64,000 nt of DNA from the NCBI RefSeq assembly GCF_002093115.1, contig NZ_NAAD01000004.1, forward strand, positions 1-64,000. Reading direction: 5' to 3'. Position numbers and translations under genes: made by a program. Origin of the DNA: Geothermobacter hydrogeniphilus (GTDB lineage: Bacteria > Desulfobacterota > Desulfuromonadia > Desulfuromonadales > Geothermobacteraceae). Position 1 is the first letter of the stretch. The number at the start of each line of letters is the position of its first letter. Below are positions 7,877-16,463 of this stretch, in pieces. Below the pieces are notes generated by a model. That model saw nothing but the letters and a program-made list of their open reading frames with translations, was not told the DNA's origin and searched no databases.

Positions 7877-8944
7877 TCATGCCGGTTTCATATTCCTGGT
7901 GACAAAGGGGGATGTCATCGAGCGGACCAGCGCGCTGTAGTTCAGTTGGAAGGCCACTTCTGTGCCGACAGAGAGGTTGTCGCCGTTTGATTCCACAATG
8001 AGGTGGTCACTGCTGGCCCCCATGATGTCGATGCCGGCAGGTGCCTGCAGGCCGCACGGGTCCGTATCTTGCCTTCCTATCGCCAGGATGGCCTGGGTGA
8101 CCTGGCCCCGGTCAGCAACGGTCGGGATTTCTCCGAACGCATTTTGGGCGATTTGGCCTGTTGGCAGAGTTGGCTTGACCTTCGCTTCGATCACTTCAGC
8201 AATCAGCGTGATGGCATCGGTGTACAATCCGTCGAGCGGTTGCCGATGGAGGGTTTCGCAGCCGAGCAGGATCGCTTCGCCCAGGCGCAGATCGTTGATC
8301 CGGCCAATCTCCGCACCACTGAGCGCCCATTGCAGGTTGGCGGAATTGCCGCCCGAGATGGTCTCCATCCGCAAATCGAATGTTGTCTCGATCTGCTCCG
8401 CAAGTTCGGTCAGCATCGCCATATTCCGGGCGTCAGGTGCGACCCCGCTGCGACAGGCGAGATTGGTACCGATCCCTTTGAAATCGATATTCGGCAGGTT
8501 GAGTGTCTCGCGGACGCAGTCCAGCAGGTCATCAGGCATGATCCCTTCACGGAGATCTCCCAGTTCGACCATAAGCACGACCCCGTGGGTACAGTCTGCC
8601 TGTTGTGCTTCTGTCGAGAGTCTTCTGATAACCTCGATTTCGGTATTGCAGCTTACGTCGGCACACCTGACGACCCGTTGCACCTGACTCAGCATCGGTG
8701 ACCGGATCAGCGTCATTGGTGCTGACGGCTGCCCGATACGCATCGCTTCGATATTTTCGATGCGCGAGTCACCCAGGCCATTGACCCCGGCCTGCAGCAG
8801 CGTGGCGGCAACCTCAGCGGAACCGAGGGTTGCCTTGGTCACGCCGGTCACCGAGATGCCGCGCGTGCCCAGGCGCTCTACCAGGGTGCGGGCGTTATGG
8901 CCGATTTTGTCGAGGTCGATCTCCAGCCTCGGTGCGGCCATCAT
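7877..8944 (-). CDS. Alanine/ornithine racemase-family PLP enzyme
   Basis: The product has 355 residues with a PLP-binding TIM barrel resembling alanine racemase: LEIDLDKIGHNARTLVERL at the start and VTGVTKATLG with the probable PLP lysine at about residue 38. Later blocks are GDLREGIMPDD, GIGTNLACRSG and SGGNSANLQW. It fits the family annotated as alanine/ornithine racemase, which acts on D/L amino acids, rather than cell-wall Alr; the substrate cannot be read from sequence. It overlaps the DUF1611 gene by ATGA (8941-8944), so the two products probably work together. Confidence 0.8.
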   Translation of the reverse strand: MMAAPRLEIDLDKIGHNARTLVERLGTRGISVTGVTKATLGSAEVAATLLQAGVNGLGDSRIENIEAMRIGQPSAPMTLIRSPMLSQVQRVVRCADVSCNTEIEVIRRLSTEAQQADCTHGVVLMVELGDLREGIMPDDLLDCVRETLNLPNIDFKGIGTNLACRSGVAPDARNMAMLTELAEQIETTFDLRMETISGGNSANLQWALSGAEIGRINDLRLGEAILLGCETLHRQPLDGLYTDAITLIAEVIEAKVKPTLPTGQIAQNAFGEIPTVADRGQVTQAILAIGRQDTDPCGLQAPAGIDIMGASSDHLIVESNGDNLSVGTEVAFQLNYSALVRSMTSPFVTRNMKPA

Positions 8945-10137
8945 GCGTCAGCGGCCTGTTTATCCTTGAGAAGAGGAAAGGCTGCAAGCACCATTTCCAC
9001 CAACCGTTCAGACGGACGGGTCAGAGCATCTGTGACCGGAATATTGAGTTCCTGTTCATACCGGGTGATTGCCGCACTCACCTCGGGGTCACTCATCTGC
9101 TCGTGATTAATTGTCAGGCCGATGATTTTGGTATCGGAAAAGGTCTCGATAAGATTGATTTCACTGGCCGGCGTCGGCATCGGCATTTTCTCAAAATCGC
9201 AGCGTTCGCTACGCCGTGGCGCATGCTGTAACACAACGCCGTCAGGGCAACAGCCACGGAGGATAAAAGACGTGGAGGAGAAGGCGGGATGACTCAGTGC
9301 GCCTTGTCCTTCGACAACGATGACATCGGGACTCTCGTTTTCGAACGCCTTGACGACAGTCGCTTCCAGCTCGCCGGCGCAGAATTGTGACGGAACCGCA
9401 TCGAGCGCAACTCCGTAGCGTGCCCCCTGAATCAACCCGGTCTGTCCGGTACCGATCATCACCGTTTTGATGCCCGCTTCATTAAGAGCGCTGGTGATGA
9501 TGCCGGCGGTGGTGCGTTTACCGATAGCGCAGTCAGTCCCGAGCACAGCGATAACCGGGCAGGTGACTTCGGCGATCCGTCCGCTGAACAGGTTTAAATC
9601 TTTCTTGTCGCGGGGTTTGCGGATATCGATAATTTCCACTTTGCCGGCGATACATGCGGCAGCAAAGACCGGGTCATCGTTGAGAAATTCATGCAGACCG
9701 TTGACGATGTTCATCCCGTGGCTCATCGCCTCAAGCACCAGACCACGCTCGTACTTCGAAAGCATGCCGCTCGCTGGAGCCATGCCGAAAATGAAGAAAT
9801 CAGGGACGGAGCCGGCCTGTGCCAGTGAGTCAGCGAGATCGCGACAGACGGGAATCGCGTTCGGCTTGTTGTCGAGGACCATGCCCGTATCAAGGCCGGC
9901 TTTTTTACTGTCGATAACCGAAAGAATTTTATACTTTTCAGAGCGTCTGATCAGGCCATTGGCGGTTTTGCCGTCGATCTCACCAAAATTGGCTTCACAA
10001 TAGACGATTGCGGTGGCAACACGTGAATCGTTTTCTGTGGCGCGAAGTGGTACGGACTTCACTTCGTGGTTTTTGGCAACAAATTTAATGGTGGATTCAG
10101 GCGCTTTTAAAGGTACGACGGACGGGACGAGTAACAT
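8941..10137 (-). CDS. DUF1611 family protein (DgcN-like)
   Basis: The product has 398 residues. The N-terminal domain contains FIFGMAPASGMLSKYERGLV. The C-terminal domain is a P-loop fold with GTDCAIGKRTTAG as Walker A and IVVEGQGALSHPAFS further on. This is DUF1611; the DgcN branch has been tied to D-glutamate catabolism in marine bacteria, where it acts as an N-acetyltransferase with an enolase-superfamily partner (DgcA). Here the partner is a racemase, so a related route for a D-amino acid is a reasonable guess only. ATG at 10137 has an AAGGAG site. It is the first gene of a two-gene minus-strand operon. Confidence 0.8.
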   Translation of the reverse strand: MLLVPSVVPLKAPESTIKFVAKNHEVKSVPLRATENDSRVATAIVYCEANFGEIDGKTANGLIRRSEKYKILSVIDSKKAGLDTGMVLDNKPNAIPVCRDLADSLAQAGSVPDFFIFGMAPASGMLSKYERGLVLEAMSHGMNIVNGLHEFLNDDPVFAAACIAGKVEIIDIRKPRDKKDLNLFSGRIAEVTCPVIAVLGTDCAIGKRTTAGIITSALNEAGIKTVMIGTGQTGLIQGARYGVALDAVPSQFCAGELEATVVKAFENESPDVIVVEGQGALSHPAFSSTSFILRGCCPDGVVLQHAPRRSERCDFEKMPMPTPASEINLIETFSDTKIIGLTINHEQMSDPEVSAAITRYEQELNIPVTDALTRPSERLVEMVLAAFPLLKDKQAADA

Positions 10138-10562
10138 GGTCTACTCCTTTGAGTATCGGTCTCAGAGGAGGCGACGGGATCGTGCCGACCAGGATTGGCC
10201 GATGGTCAACGAGTAGTCCCAACTAAGGTTGGATGCTGTGGAAATAACTTCCCACGAGGTGAGCTTAAGTTGCAACTTTAACACGTTGCGGCACAATCTG
10301 TCAGGAAATAACCGAAAAAAGACATTTTTAGAATTTTACGGGAGGCTGACACATATTTATCCAGCATGAGGCCGGTTTCGTACTTACGGAGCGGACAAGA
10401 AAAATAACGCCCTCTCCATTCGAGGGACTCACTGATTCAGGGAATAGTATATGATGAACGTTGTTGGTTCCTGATGAGCATCCAAAGCTTTAACCTGAAT
10501 CGGTGCATCACTCATTTTCGCCCCTCGCTTAGTTTTTTTCTCTTGCCGGCCAGGATTCCACC
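10138..10562. other. Divergent intergenic region
   Basis: This 425-bp region separates the DUF1611/racemase operon from the M81 gene. It must hold both promoters, but no convincing -35/-10 pair is picked out. At 10427-10442 it carries GACTCACTGATTCAGG, one end of the CCTGAATCAGTGAG element family without its other end. No RNA gene is recognised. Confidence 0.5.
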
Positions 10563-12047
10563 ATGAGCTTCAATGTACTGACTGCTGAAATTTCCCATGA
10601 AACCAATTCTTTCAGTTTGCACAAAACCGGTAAACAAGCCTTCATGGCTCGTTATGCCCTGCTGGGCGCAGCGGCTATCAAGGAGCGTGGTGACGAGAAT
10701 ACGGAACTTGCCGGGTTCCTTGATGCCGGTCGTGCGCATGGCTGGCGAATCACCCATGCTCTCAGTGCCGCCGCCGGCCCGAGCGGTAAAGTCAGGCGCA
10801 AGGCGTTTGACTGGCTCTGTGAGCCGATCCTTGCCAACCTGGAAAAGTATTCCTTCGACGGACTGCTGCTCGGCTTGCACGGTGCGATGGGGCTCGATTT
10901 TCGTGAAGATGGTGAAGGCGAATTGCTGCGGCGCGTCCGCAGCCTGGTCGGCAACGAAATGCCGATAGCCATCACTCTTGATCCCCATGCAAATGTCAGC
11001 AGGCGGATGTGTGACTTGGCGGATATTATAGTTTCGTTCAAAACCTACCCGCATATTGATATGCGTGACATCGGTCGCCAGGCTGGAGATATTCTCCAAA
11101 GAACCATGGCCGGTGAAATCACGCCGCGCACTATCCGTGTCAGCCGACCCATGCTTGAAGAAGTCAATGGTGGCCGCACCGACATCGGCCCCATGATCGA
11201 GCGCATTGCCGCAGCGCGAACTTACGAGGAGCGGGCTGATGTCTTCGCTGTGAGCATCAATGCCGGGTTTGCCAGTGCCGATGTCAGGGAGGTTGGCCCA
11301 ACAGTACTGGTGACCGGACAGGGGGATTTTGCGGCGCACACTGCTTTTGCCGAAACGATCGCTGATGATATTTGGGAGCGCCGCTTTGAAGTGTTCAACG
11401 ATTATCTCAGCGTTGACGAAACAGCAGCGATTGCCGTAACTTACGAGCCAGACAAGGGGCCGCTGGTGATTGCCGATTATGCAGACAATCCTGGCGCCGG
11501 CGGCTATGGTGATTCAACCGAGCTGTTGCGCGCACTGCTCGATGCGGGTGTGAGCAATGCCTGCTTTGCCCCCATGGTGGATGGCACGGCCGTACAGACG
11601 CTGCAAACTGCGGTTGTTGGTCAACCTGTCGAAATAACCCTCGGTGGCAGGATCGATCCAGACTTTGGTGGTGGCCCGCTTGCGGTGGAGGCCGAACTTG
11701 TCTCTCTCAGTGACGGGCATTTCATTGGCGATGGTCCAATGATCCACGGACTCCACGGAAGCTTCGGTCCCAGTGCCGTCATCCGTGTCGGTGACATTGA
11801 GATATTGGTCGTCACTATCCCTCGACAAATCCTCGATTTGCAGCAATTTAAAGCCTTTGGTATTGACCCGCGGGGCAAAGATGTCGTGGCACTCAAGTCG
11901 ATGCAGCACTTTCGTGCTGCCTTCGAACCGATTGCGGGAAAAATAATCGTCTGTGACAGCGGCGCACTTTGCACCACACGTTACGACCGGCTGCCATATC
12001 GCAACGTGCCAAGGCCGATCTTCCCTTTAGATCCCCTGACTCCGTGA
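10563..12047 (+). CDS. M81-family metallopeptidase (MlrC/microcystinase C-like)
   Basis: The product has 494 residues. The N-terminal DUF1485/M81 domain begins EISHETNSFS (residues 9-18), with a His-Glu pair of the zinc site. GLHGAMG and TLDPHANVS follow, typical of MlrC. The C-terminal MlrC domain contains IADYADNPGAGGYGDSTELL. Characterised MlrC cleaves linear microcystin products; most homologues have unknown amide substrates and often sit with racemases or DUF1611 genes. The stop codon (CCG TGA) lies inside the copy B repeat, so the last residues DPLTP come from the inserted element. Confidence 0.88.
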   Translation: MSFNVLTAEISHETNSFSLHKTGKQAFMARYALLGAAAIKERGDENTELAGFLDAGRAHGWRITHALSAAAGPSGKVRRKAFDWLCEPILANLEKYSFDGLLLGLHGAMGLDFREDGEGELLRRVRSLVGNEMPIAITLDPHANVSRRMCDLADIIVSFKTYPHIDMRDIGRQAGDILQRTMAGEITPRTIRVSRPMLEEVNGGRTDIGPMIERIAAARTYEERADVFAVSINAGFASADVREVGPTVLVTGQGDFAAHTAFAETIADDIWERRFEVFNDYLSVDETAAIAVTYEPDKGPLVIADYADNPGAGGYGDSTELLRALLDAGVSNACFAPMVDGTAVQTLQTAVVGQPVEITLGGRIDPDFGGGPLAVEAELVSLSDGHFIGDGPMIHGLHGSFGPSAVIRVGDIEILVVTIPRQILDLQQFKAFGIDPRGKDVVALKSMQHFRAAFEPIAGKIIVCDSGALCTTRYDRLPYRNVPRPIFPLDPLTP

Positions 12048-12196
12048 GCCCCTTGTCGGCGGATAGCGCAAGTCATTGACCTGTCTGAGCTTCCCAATAA
12101 TCACCAGCGAACCTATGGGTGCGCTTTAGATCATTGGAAATCTCATTCAGATCAAGAACTTGCACTCTCCATCCAACAGGAAATCCCTGATTCAGG
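12035..12196. repeat. CCTGAATCAGTGAG-family element, full copy B
   Basis: This copy is 162 bp, the same length as copy A, with ends CCTGACTCCGTGAG and CTGATTCAGG and the same internal blocks. It overlaps the final codons of the M81 gene and provides the stop. Confidence 0.9.
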
Positions 12197-12487
12197 GACC
12201 CGTCAGAACGCTGATTCTTACAGCTTCCGATATCCAGGACGCTACCACTTTTGGGCTATTGTCATGGCAGAGGCAAGAAAGCGACGCTCCTGGCGGAGGT
12301 GGTACAGTTCTGGGACTGGGTCGAAGGGAAGGGGGGTAAACAGTGAGAAATGACAGCCGCATCGCAAGACCAGGAATAAGGGAGAAGCGCCTCCCCCCGG
12401 TCCATGCTATATTCAGGGACACTCATCTGCGACCGCTCCGCGGGTGGCCGAACACCCCGGGAAAAGGAAAGCATAAAGAGGTTGAGC

Positions 12488-12886
12488 ATGGACGATGTGA
12501 AACAATTCTTTTCGCGGCAGGATCTGTTCGCGAGGCATGTCGGTATCGAACTGCTTGAGGTTGAACCGGGCTACGCGAAAACTCGTATGGAAGTCAGACC
12601 GCATCATTTCAACGGGGCCGGGACGGTCCATGGCGGGGCCATCTTCACTCTGGCCGATTTCGCCTTCGCGGTGGCGTCCAACTCCCACGGCAATCTGGCC
12701 ATGGGCATCAACACCAGCGTCTCCTTTGTCAGGGCGGCAACGGGCGGAACACTCTACGCCGAGGCCAGGGAGCAGGCGCTGAATCCAAAGCTGGCTTCCT
12801 ATTCGGTTCTCATCACCGACGATGCCGGCGAAACCGTGGCTCTTTTCCAGGGGATGGTGTACCGCAAGCAGCAGCGGATCATGTAG
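12488..12886 (+). CDS. PaaI-family hotdog thioesterase
   Basis: The product has 132 residues. The hotdog fold motif is HFNGAGTVHGGAIFTLADFAFA, in which the HGG segment and the following Asp form the acyl-CoA thioesterase site. MGINTSVSFVRAATGGTLYAEA is the matching central strand. ATG at 12488 with AGAGG upstream gives the usual family length; the longer upstream frame lacks homology. The substrate is likely an aryl- or acyl-CoA but unresolved. Its TAG stop touches copy 2 of the family 2 repeat. Confidence 0.85.
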   Translation: MDDVKQFFSRQDLFARHVGIELLEVEPGYAKTRMEVRPHHFNGAGTVHGGAIFTLADFAFAVASNSHGNLAMGINTSVSFVRAATGGTLYAEAREQALNPKLASYSVLITDDAGETVALFQGMVYRKQQRIM

Positions 12887-13036
12887 CAGGCTGATGAAAA
12901 ACGCCCATCTGCTGTGTTGTCCTCACCCAGCGTCAACGACGTACCTTGCGGTACGCCTTGTTCCGCGAGGTTGCGGACGCCTTGCATCTGGACATTTTTG
13001 CACAGCTTGGGGAAAGTGACTTTTTCAACAATCTGC
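12886..13036. repeat. Dispersed element family 2, copy 2
   Basis: This 151-bp copy has ends GCAGGCTGATGAAAAA and TTTTTCAACAATCTGC. It carries an extra internal hairpin, CGTACCTTGCGGTACG, absent from copy 1. It separates the two thioesterase genes and begins on the last base of the first one's stop codon. Confidence 0.9.
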
Positions 13037-13084
13037 CAGGCAGACCCGCTTCGGTTTTATTTATGCAGGAGGCATGAGGGAAGG

Positions 13085-13573
13085 ATGAAAAAAGAAAATT
13101 TGCAGGAAATCATCAGTCGTGACGGGCACTGTTTCGGCTGCAGCCAGCAGAATCCCTATGGATTGAAGATGCGCTTTTACGCAGGTGACAGCGTTGTCTG
13201 TTCCTGGCTGAGCGTTCCGGAGCACCTCTGCGGCTGGAATGGAATCGTCCACGGCGGAGTCCTTTCCACCATCCTCGATGAGATCATGAGCTGGAGCGCC
13301 ATTCACAATCTCCGCCACGTTGTCATGACCAAAACCATGACGGTGGATTTTCTCAAGCCGGTTTATATCGGTGAAGACCTGCGGGTTGAAGGGCGTGTCA
13401 TTGAGCAGACGGGAAAACGGGAAGTCGTCATGGAGGGTCGGATCTACAAGGATGATGTCCTCTGTGCCCGAAGCCGCGGGACCTTTGCCATGTTCACCGC
13501 CAAGGCGGTGAAAAAAATGAACATCATGCCCCCCGAGGTTCTTGAAGGTTTAGGCGGGGTGCTTGACGTCTGA
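13085..13573 (+). CDS. Hotdog-fold thioesterase with N-terminal Cys motif
   Basis: The product has 162 residues from ATG 13085. The start reads IISRDGHCFGCSQQNPYGLKM, the CFGCG-NPxGL pattern of a hotdog subfamily, followed by WNGIVHGGVLSTILDEIMSW as the active-site helix. VVMTKTMTVDFLKPVYIGE is the dimer strand. It is probably an acyl-CoA thioesterase; the substrate is unknown. It resembles the 12488 gene only in fold, so the two are distant relatives rather than a recent duplication. Confidence 0.83.
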   Translation: MKKENLQEIISRDGHCFGCSQQNPYGLKMRFYAGDSVVCSWLSVPEHLCGWNGIVHGGVLSTILDEIMSWSAIHNLRHVVMTKTMTVDFLKPVYIGEDLRVEGRVIEQTGKREVVMEGRIYKDDVLCARSRGTFAMFTAKAVKKMNIMPPEVLEGLGGVLDV

Positions 13574-13798
13574 CCTGAAGAAGGAAAAAGCGTCGTCCTG
13601 CCCCGATACTTCCCGACCCCGCCCCACTTCCTCCTGCCCCTGCCATTAGCCGCCTCCCCCCCCTGGCCCGGACCTGAAACAGACGCCTCGCGGCGACAGC
13701 CGGGGGCGGAATTTCAACAGGAATGTTTGCGTAAAGCCTACCTGTCGTTGATAGTTATAGATATGCCTCGACAGATTGCCGGCCAAAGGGGAAGGGTT

Positions 13799-15331
13799 AT
13801 GGATTTTTTGCAGGAACTCGGCATCAGGAAAAAGAACTTCGGAGCCGCGACCGGTATCGAGTGGACTGAGACCACCGACCAGGGCGAACTGAACATTGTC
13901 TCACCCGTTGACGGCAGGCATATCGCCAGCGTTTACCTCGCCTCGAAACAGGATTACGAGAAGGTTGTCGCCCGCGCGGAAAAGGCCTTCGGGCAGTGGC
14001 GCGAGGTTCCGGCGCCGAAGCGCGGCGAGGTGGTCCGCCAGTTCGGGCTGCAGCTGCGCAAATACAAGGAGGCCCTCGGCTCCCTGGTTTCCTACGAGAT
14101 GGGCAAGTCGCTGCAGGAAGGCAGGGGCGAGGTCCAGGAGATGATCGATATCTGCGATTTCGCCGTCGGCCAGTCGCGCCAGCTGTACGGTTCGACCATG
14201 GTTTCCGAACGTGAACAGCATCGCATGTACGACCAGTACCATCCCCTCGGCGTGGTCGGTATCATCAGCGCCTTCAACTTTCCGGTCGCAGTCTGGTCCT
14301 GGAACGCGATGCTCGCGGCAGTCTGCGGCGACGCCAGCCTGTGGAAGCCATCCACCAGGGTGCCATTGTGCGCGATCGCGGTTCAGAATATCCTTGCCGA
14401 GACCATCAGGCGGAACAGCCTGCCCGAAGGCCTGTTCAGCCTCGTCATCGGCCGCGGTTCCCAGGTCGGAGAAATGATGCTGAATGACAGGCGGCTGCCG
14501 CTGATTTCGATCACCGGCTCGACCGAAGTCGGCCGCCACGGCGCCCGGCAGGTCGCCGGACGTTTCGGCCGGACTATTCTCGAACTCGGCGGCAACAACG
14601 CCATTATCCTCACCCCCGATGCAGATCTCAAGATGGCCCTGCCGGCCATTGTCTTCGGCGCGGTCGGCACCGCCGGCCAGCGCTGCACGTCGACCCGACG
14701 GCTGATCATTCACGAGGCGATCTACGCCCGGGTCAGGAAGGCGCTTGTCAAGGCTTACGGTGGTCTGAGGATCGGCAACCCGCTCGACGAACGCAATCAT
14801 GTCGGGCCGTTGATCGACACCGGCGCGGTCGAGGCATTTCAGCAGGCGCTGCGGCGGGTGCGGCAGGAAGGCGGCAGGGTCATCTGCGGCGGCGAAGTCC
14901 TCACGGGCAAAGGGTACGCATCGGGCTGTTACGTCAGGCCGGCGGTGGTCGAGGCCGAAAACCATTACGCGATCGTCCAGGAAGAGACCTTCGCCCCGAT
15001 TCTCTACCTGATCAGGTATCGCGGCGAGGTCGATGAAGCGATCAGCCTGCACAATGACGTGGTGCAGGGCCTGTCCTCGGCGATCTTCACCGAGAATCTG
15101 CGCGAGGCCGAGATTTTCCTCTCGGCGGTCGGTTCCGACTGCGGCATCGCCAACGTCAATATCGGCACCTCCGGGGCCGAGATCGGCGGTGCCTTCGGAG
15201 GGGAAAAGGAGACCGGCGGCGGCCGCGAGTCGGGCTCCGATGCCTGGAAGGCCTACATGCGCCGGCAGACCAATACCATCAACTACGGCAGGAGCCTGCC
15301 GCTGGCACAGGGCATCAGGTTCGATATCTGA
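13799..15331 (+). CDS. amaB: Aldehyde dehydrogenase, aminoadipate-semialdehyde type (ALDH7 family)
   Basis: The product has 510 residues. Catalytic residues are visible: Glu262 in LELGGNN and Cys296 in GQRCTSTRRL, 34 apart as expected. The opening FLQELGIRKKNFGAATG and the GGESGSDAWKAYMRRQT-type tail match the ALDH7A1/AmaB branch, which oxidises L-2-aminoadipate 6-semialdehyde to 2-aminoadipate with NAD. It is followed 43 bp later by a saccharopine dehydrogenase-like gene, which supports a role in lysine breakdown. ATG 13799 was chosen over an upstream frame start at 13727 because homology begins there. Confidence 0.87.
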   Translation: MDFLQELGIRKKNFGAATGIEWTETTDQGELNIVSPVDGRHIASVYLASKQDYEKVVARAEKAFGQWREVPAPKRGEVVRQFGLQLRKYKEALGSLVSYEMGKSLQEGRGEVQEMIDICDFAVGQSRQLYGSTMVSEREQHRMYDQYHPLGVVGIISAFNFPVAVWSWNAMLAAVCGDASLWKPSTRVPLCAIAVQNILAETIRRNSLPEGLFSLVIGRGSQVGEMMLNDRRLPLISITGSTEVGRHGARQVAGRFGRTILELGGNNAIILTPDADLKMALPAIVFGAVGTAGQRCTSTRRLIIHEAIYARVRKALVKAYGGLRIGNPLDERNHVGPLIDTGAVEAFQQALRRVRQEGGRVICGGEVLTGKGYASGCYVRPAVVEAENHYAIVQEETFAPILYLIRYRGEVDEAISLHNDVVQGLSSAIFTENLREAEIFLSAVGSDCGIANVNIGTSGAEIGGAFGGEKETGGGRESGSDAWKAYMRRQTNTINYGRSLPLAQGIRFDI

Positions 15332-15374
15332 TCCGGCAACGGTGTCCGGAGATTCCGTCCGCAAGGAGCATGGG

Positions 15375-16442
15375 ATGAAAAAAAGAATTCGATCGGTCCT
15401 GGTCGTCGGCCTGGGCAAGGTGGGACAGCTGGTCGCGACCCTGTTGCAGGAAGAGGGCTACCGGGTGAGCGGGCTGGATCGGCAGCCTCCGCCGGAGGCA
15501 CCCTTTGCCCTGCTGAAGGGGGTGATCGCGAAGGACGGTGTGCTGGTTGCCGCCCTGAAAGATCACGACGCGGTGGTCAGCTGCCTGCCCTTTGATCTGA
15601 ACCTGCCGGTGGCGCGGGCCGCCCATCAACAGGGTTGCCATTATTTCGATCTGACCGAGGATGTTGCGACCACCCGCGCGGTTCAGGATCTGGCCCCGAC
15701 CGCCAGGGGGGTGATGGCGCCGCAATGCGGGCTGGCGCCCGGGTTTATCTCGATTGTCGGGGCCGACCTGGCGGCCCGCTTTGACCGGCTGCGCAGCATC
15801 GAATTGCGGGTCGGCGCCCTGCCGCAGCATCCGCGGGGGTTGCTCGGCTATGCCTTCAACTGGTCTCCGGCAGGGGTGGTCAACGAATACCTCAATCCCT
15901 GCGATGTGATTGCCGACGGCAAGGCAACCCGGGTGCCGCCGATGGAAGGGCTGGAAACCATTCACATCGACGGGTTGCAGCTGGAGGCTTTCACCACCTC
16001 CGGCGGCCTCGGCTCGATGTGTGAAACGTTCAACGGCAAGGTCGAGACGTTGAACTACAAGACCATCCGTTATCCGGGGCACTGCCGCTTGATGCGGTTT
16101 TTTTTCGAAGAACTGCAGATGAAGAAAGATCGTAAACGGGCCGGGGAGATTCTGGTTGACGCCAAGCCGCCGGTCAATGAAGACGTTGTTTATATCCACG
16201 CCGCGGTGGAGGGAATGCAGGACGGCCACCTGCGGCGCGAAGAATTTGTGCGTTCCTATTATCCCCGGCAGATCGCCGGTCAGTCCTGGCGCGCCATCTC
16301 CTGGACGACCGCCGCGGCCGCCTGCGCGGTTCTCGAACTTGTGGCCCGTGGCGAACTCCCGGCGCAGGGGCGCATCAGGCAGGAGGAGATTCCCCTGGCA
16401 GCCTTTTTCGGGACCCCGACCGGCGCTTACTATCGGCCGTAA
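15375..16442 (+). CDS. Saccharopine dehydrogenase-family oxidoreductase (probable lysine 6-dehydrogenase)
   Basis: The product has 355 residues. The Rossmann start is VLVVGLGKVGQLVATLLQEEG. YFDLTEDVATTRAVQDLA and APQCGLAPGFISIVGADLA are signature blocks of the saccharopine dehydrogenase/LysDH family. Lysine 6-dehydrogenase oxidatively deaminates the epsilon-amino group to the aminoadipate semialdehyde, which is the substrate of the ALDH just upstream. AAGGAG precedes ATG 15375. The carboxynorspermidine synthase-like branch is an alternative; context favours lysine. It converges on cbiO with a 21-bp gap. Confidence 0.78.
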   Translation: MKKRIRSVLVVGLGKVGQLVATLLQEEGYRVSGLDRQPPPEAPFALLKGVIAKDGVLVAALKDHDAVVSCLPFDLNLPVARAAHQQGCHYFDLTEDVATTRAVQDLAPTARGVMAPQCGLAPGFISIVGADLAARFDRLRSIELRVGALPQHPRGLLGYAFNWSPAGVVNEYLNPCDVIADGKATRVPPMEGLETIHIDGLQLEAFTTSGGLGSMCETFNGKVETLNYKTIRYPGHCRLMRFFFEELQMKKDRKRAGEILVDAKPPVNEDVVYIHAAVEGMQDGHLRREEFVRSYYPRQIAGQSWRAISWTTAAAACAVLELVARGELPAQGRIRQEEIPLAAFFGTPTGAYYRP

Positions 16443-16463
16443 TCCCGCGTGGCGGCAAGGCCG

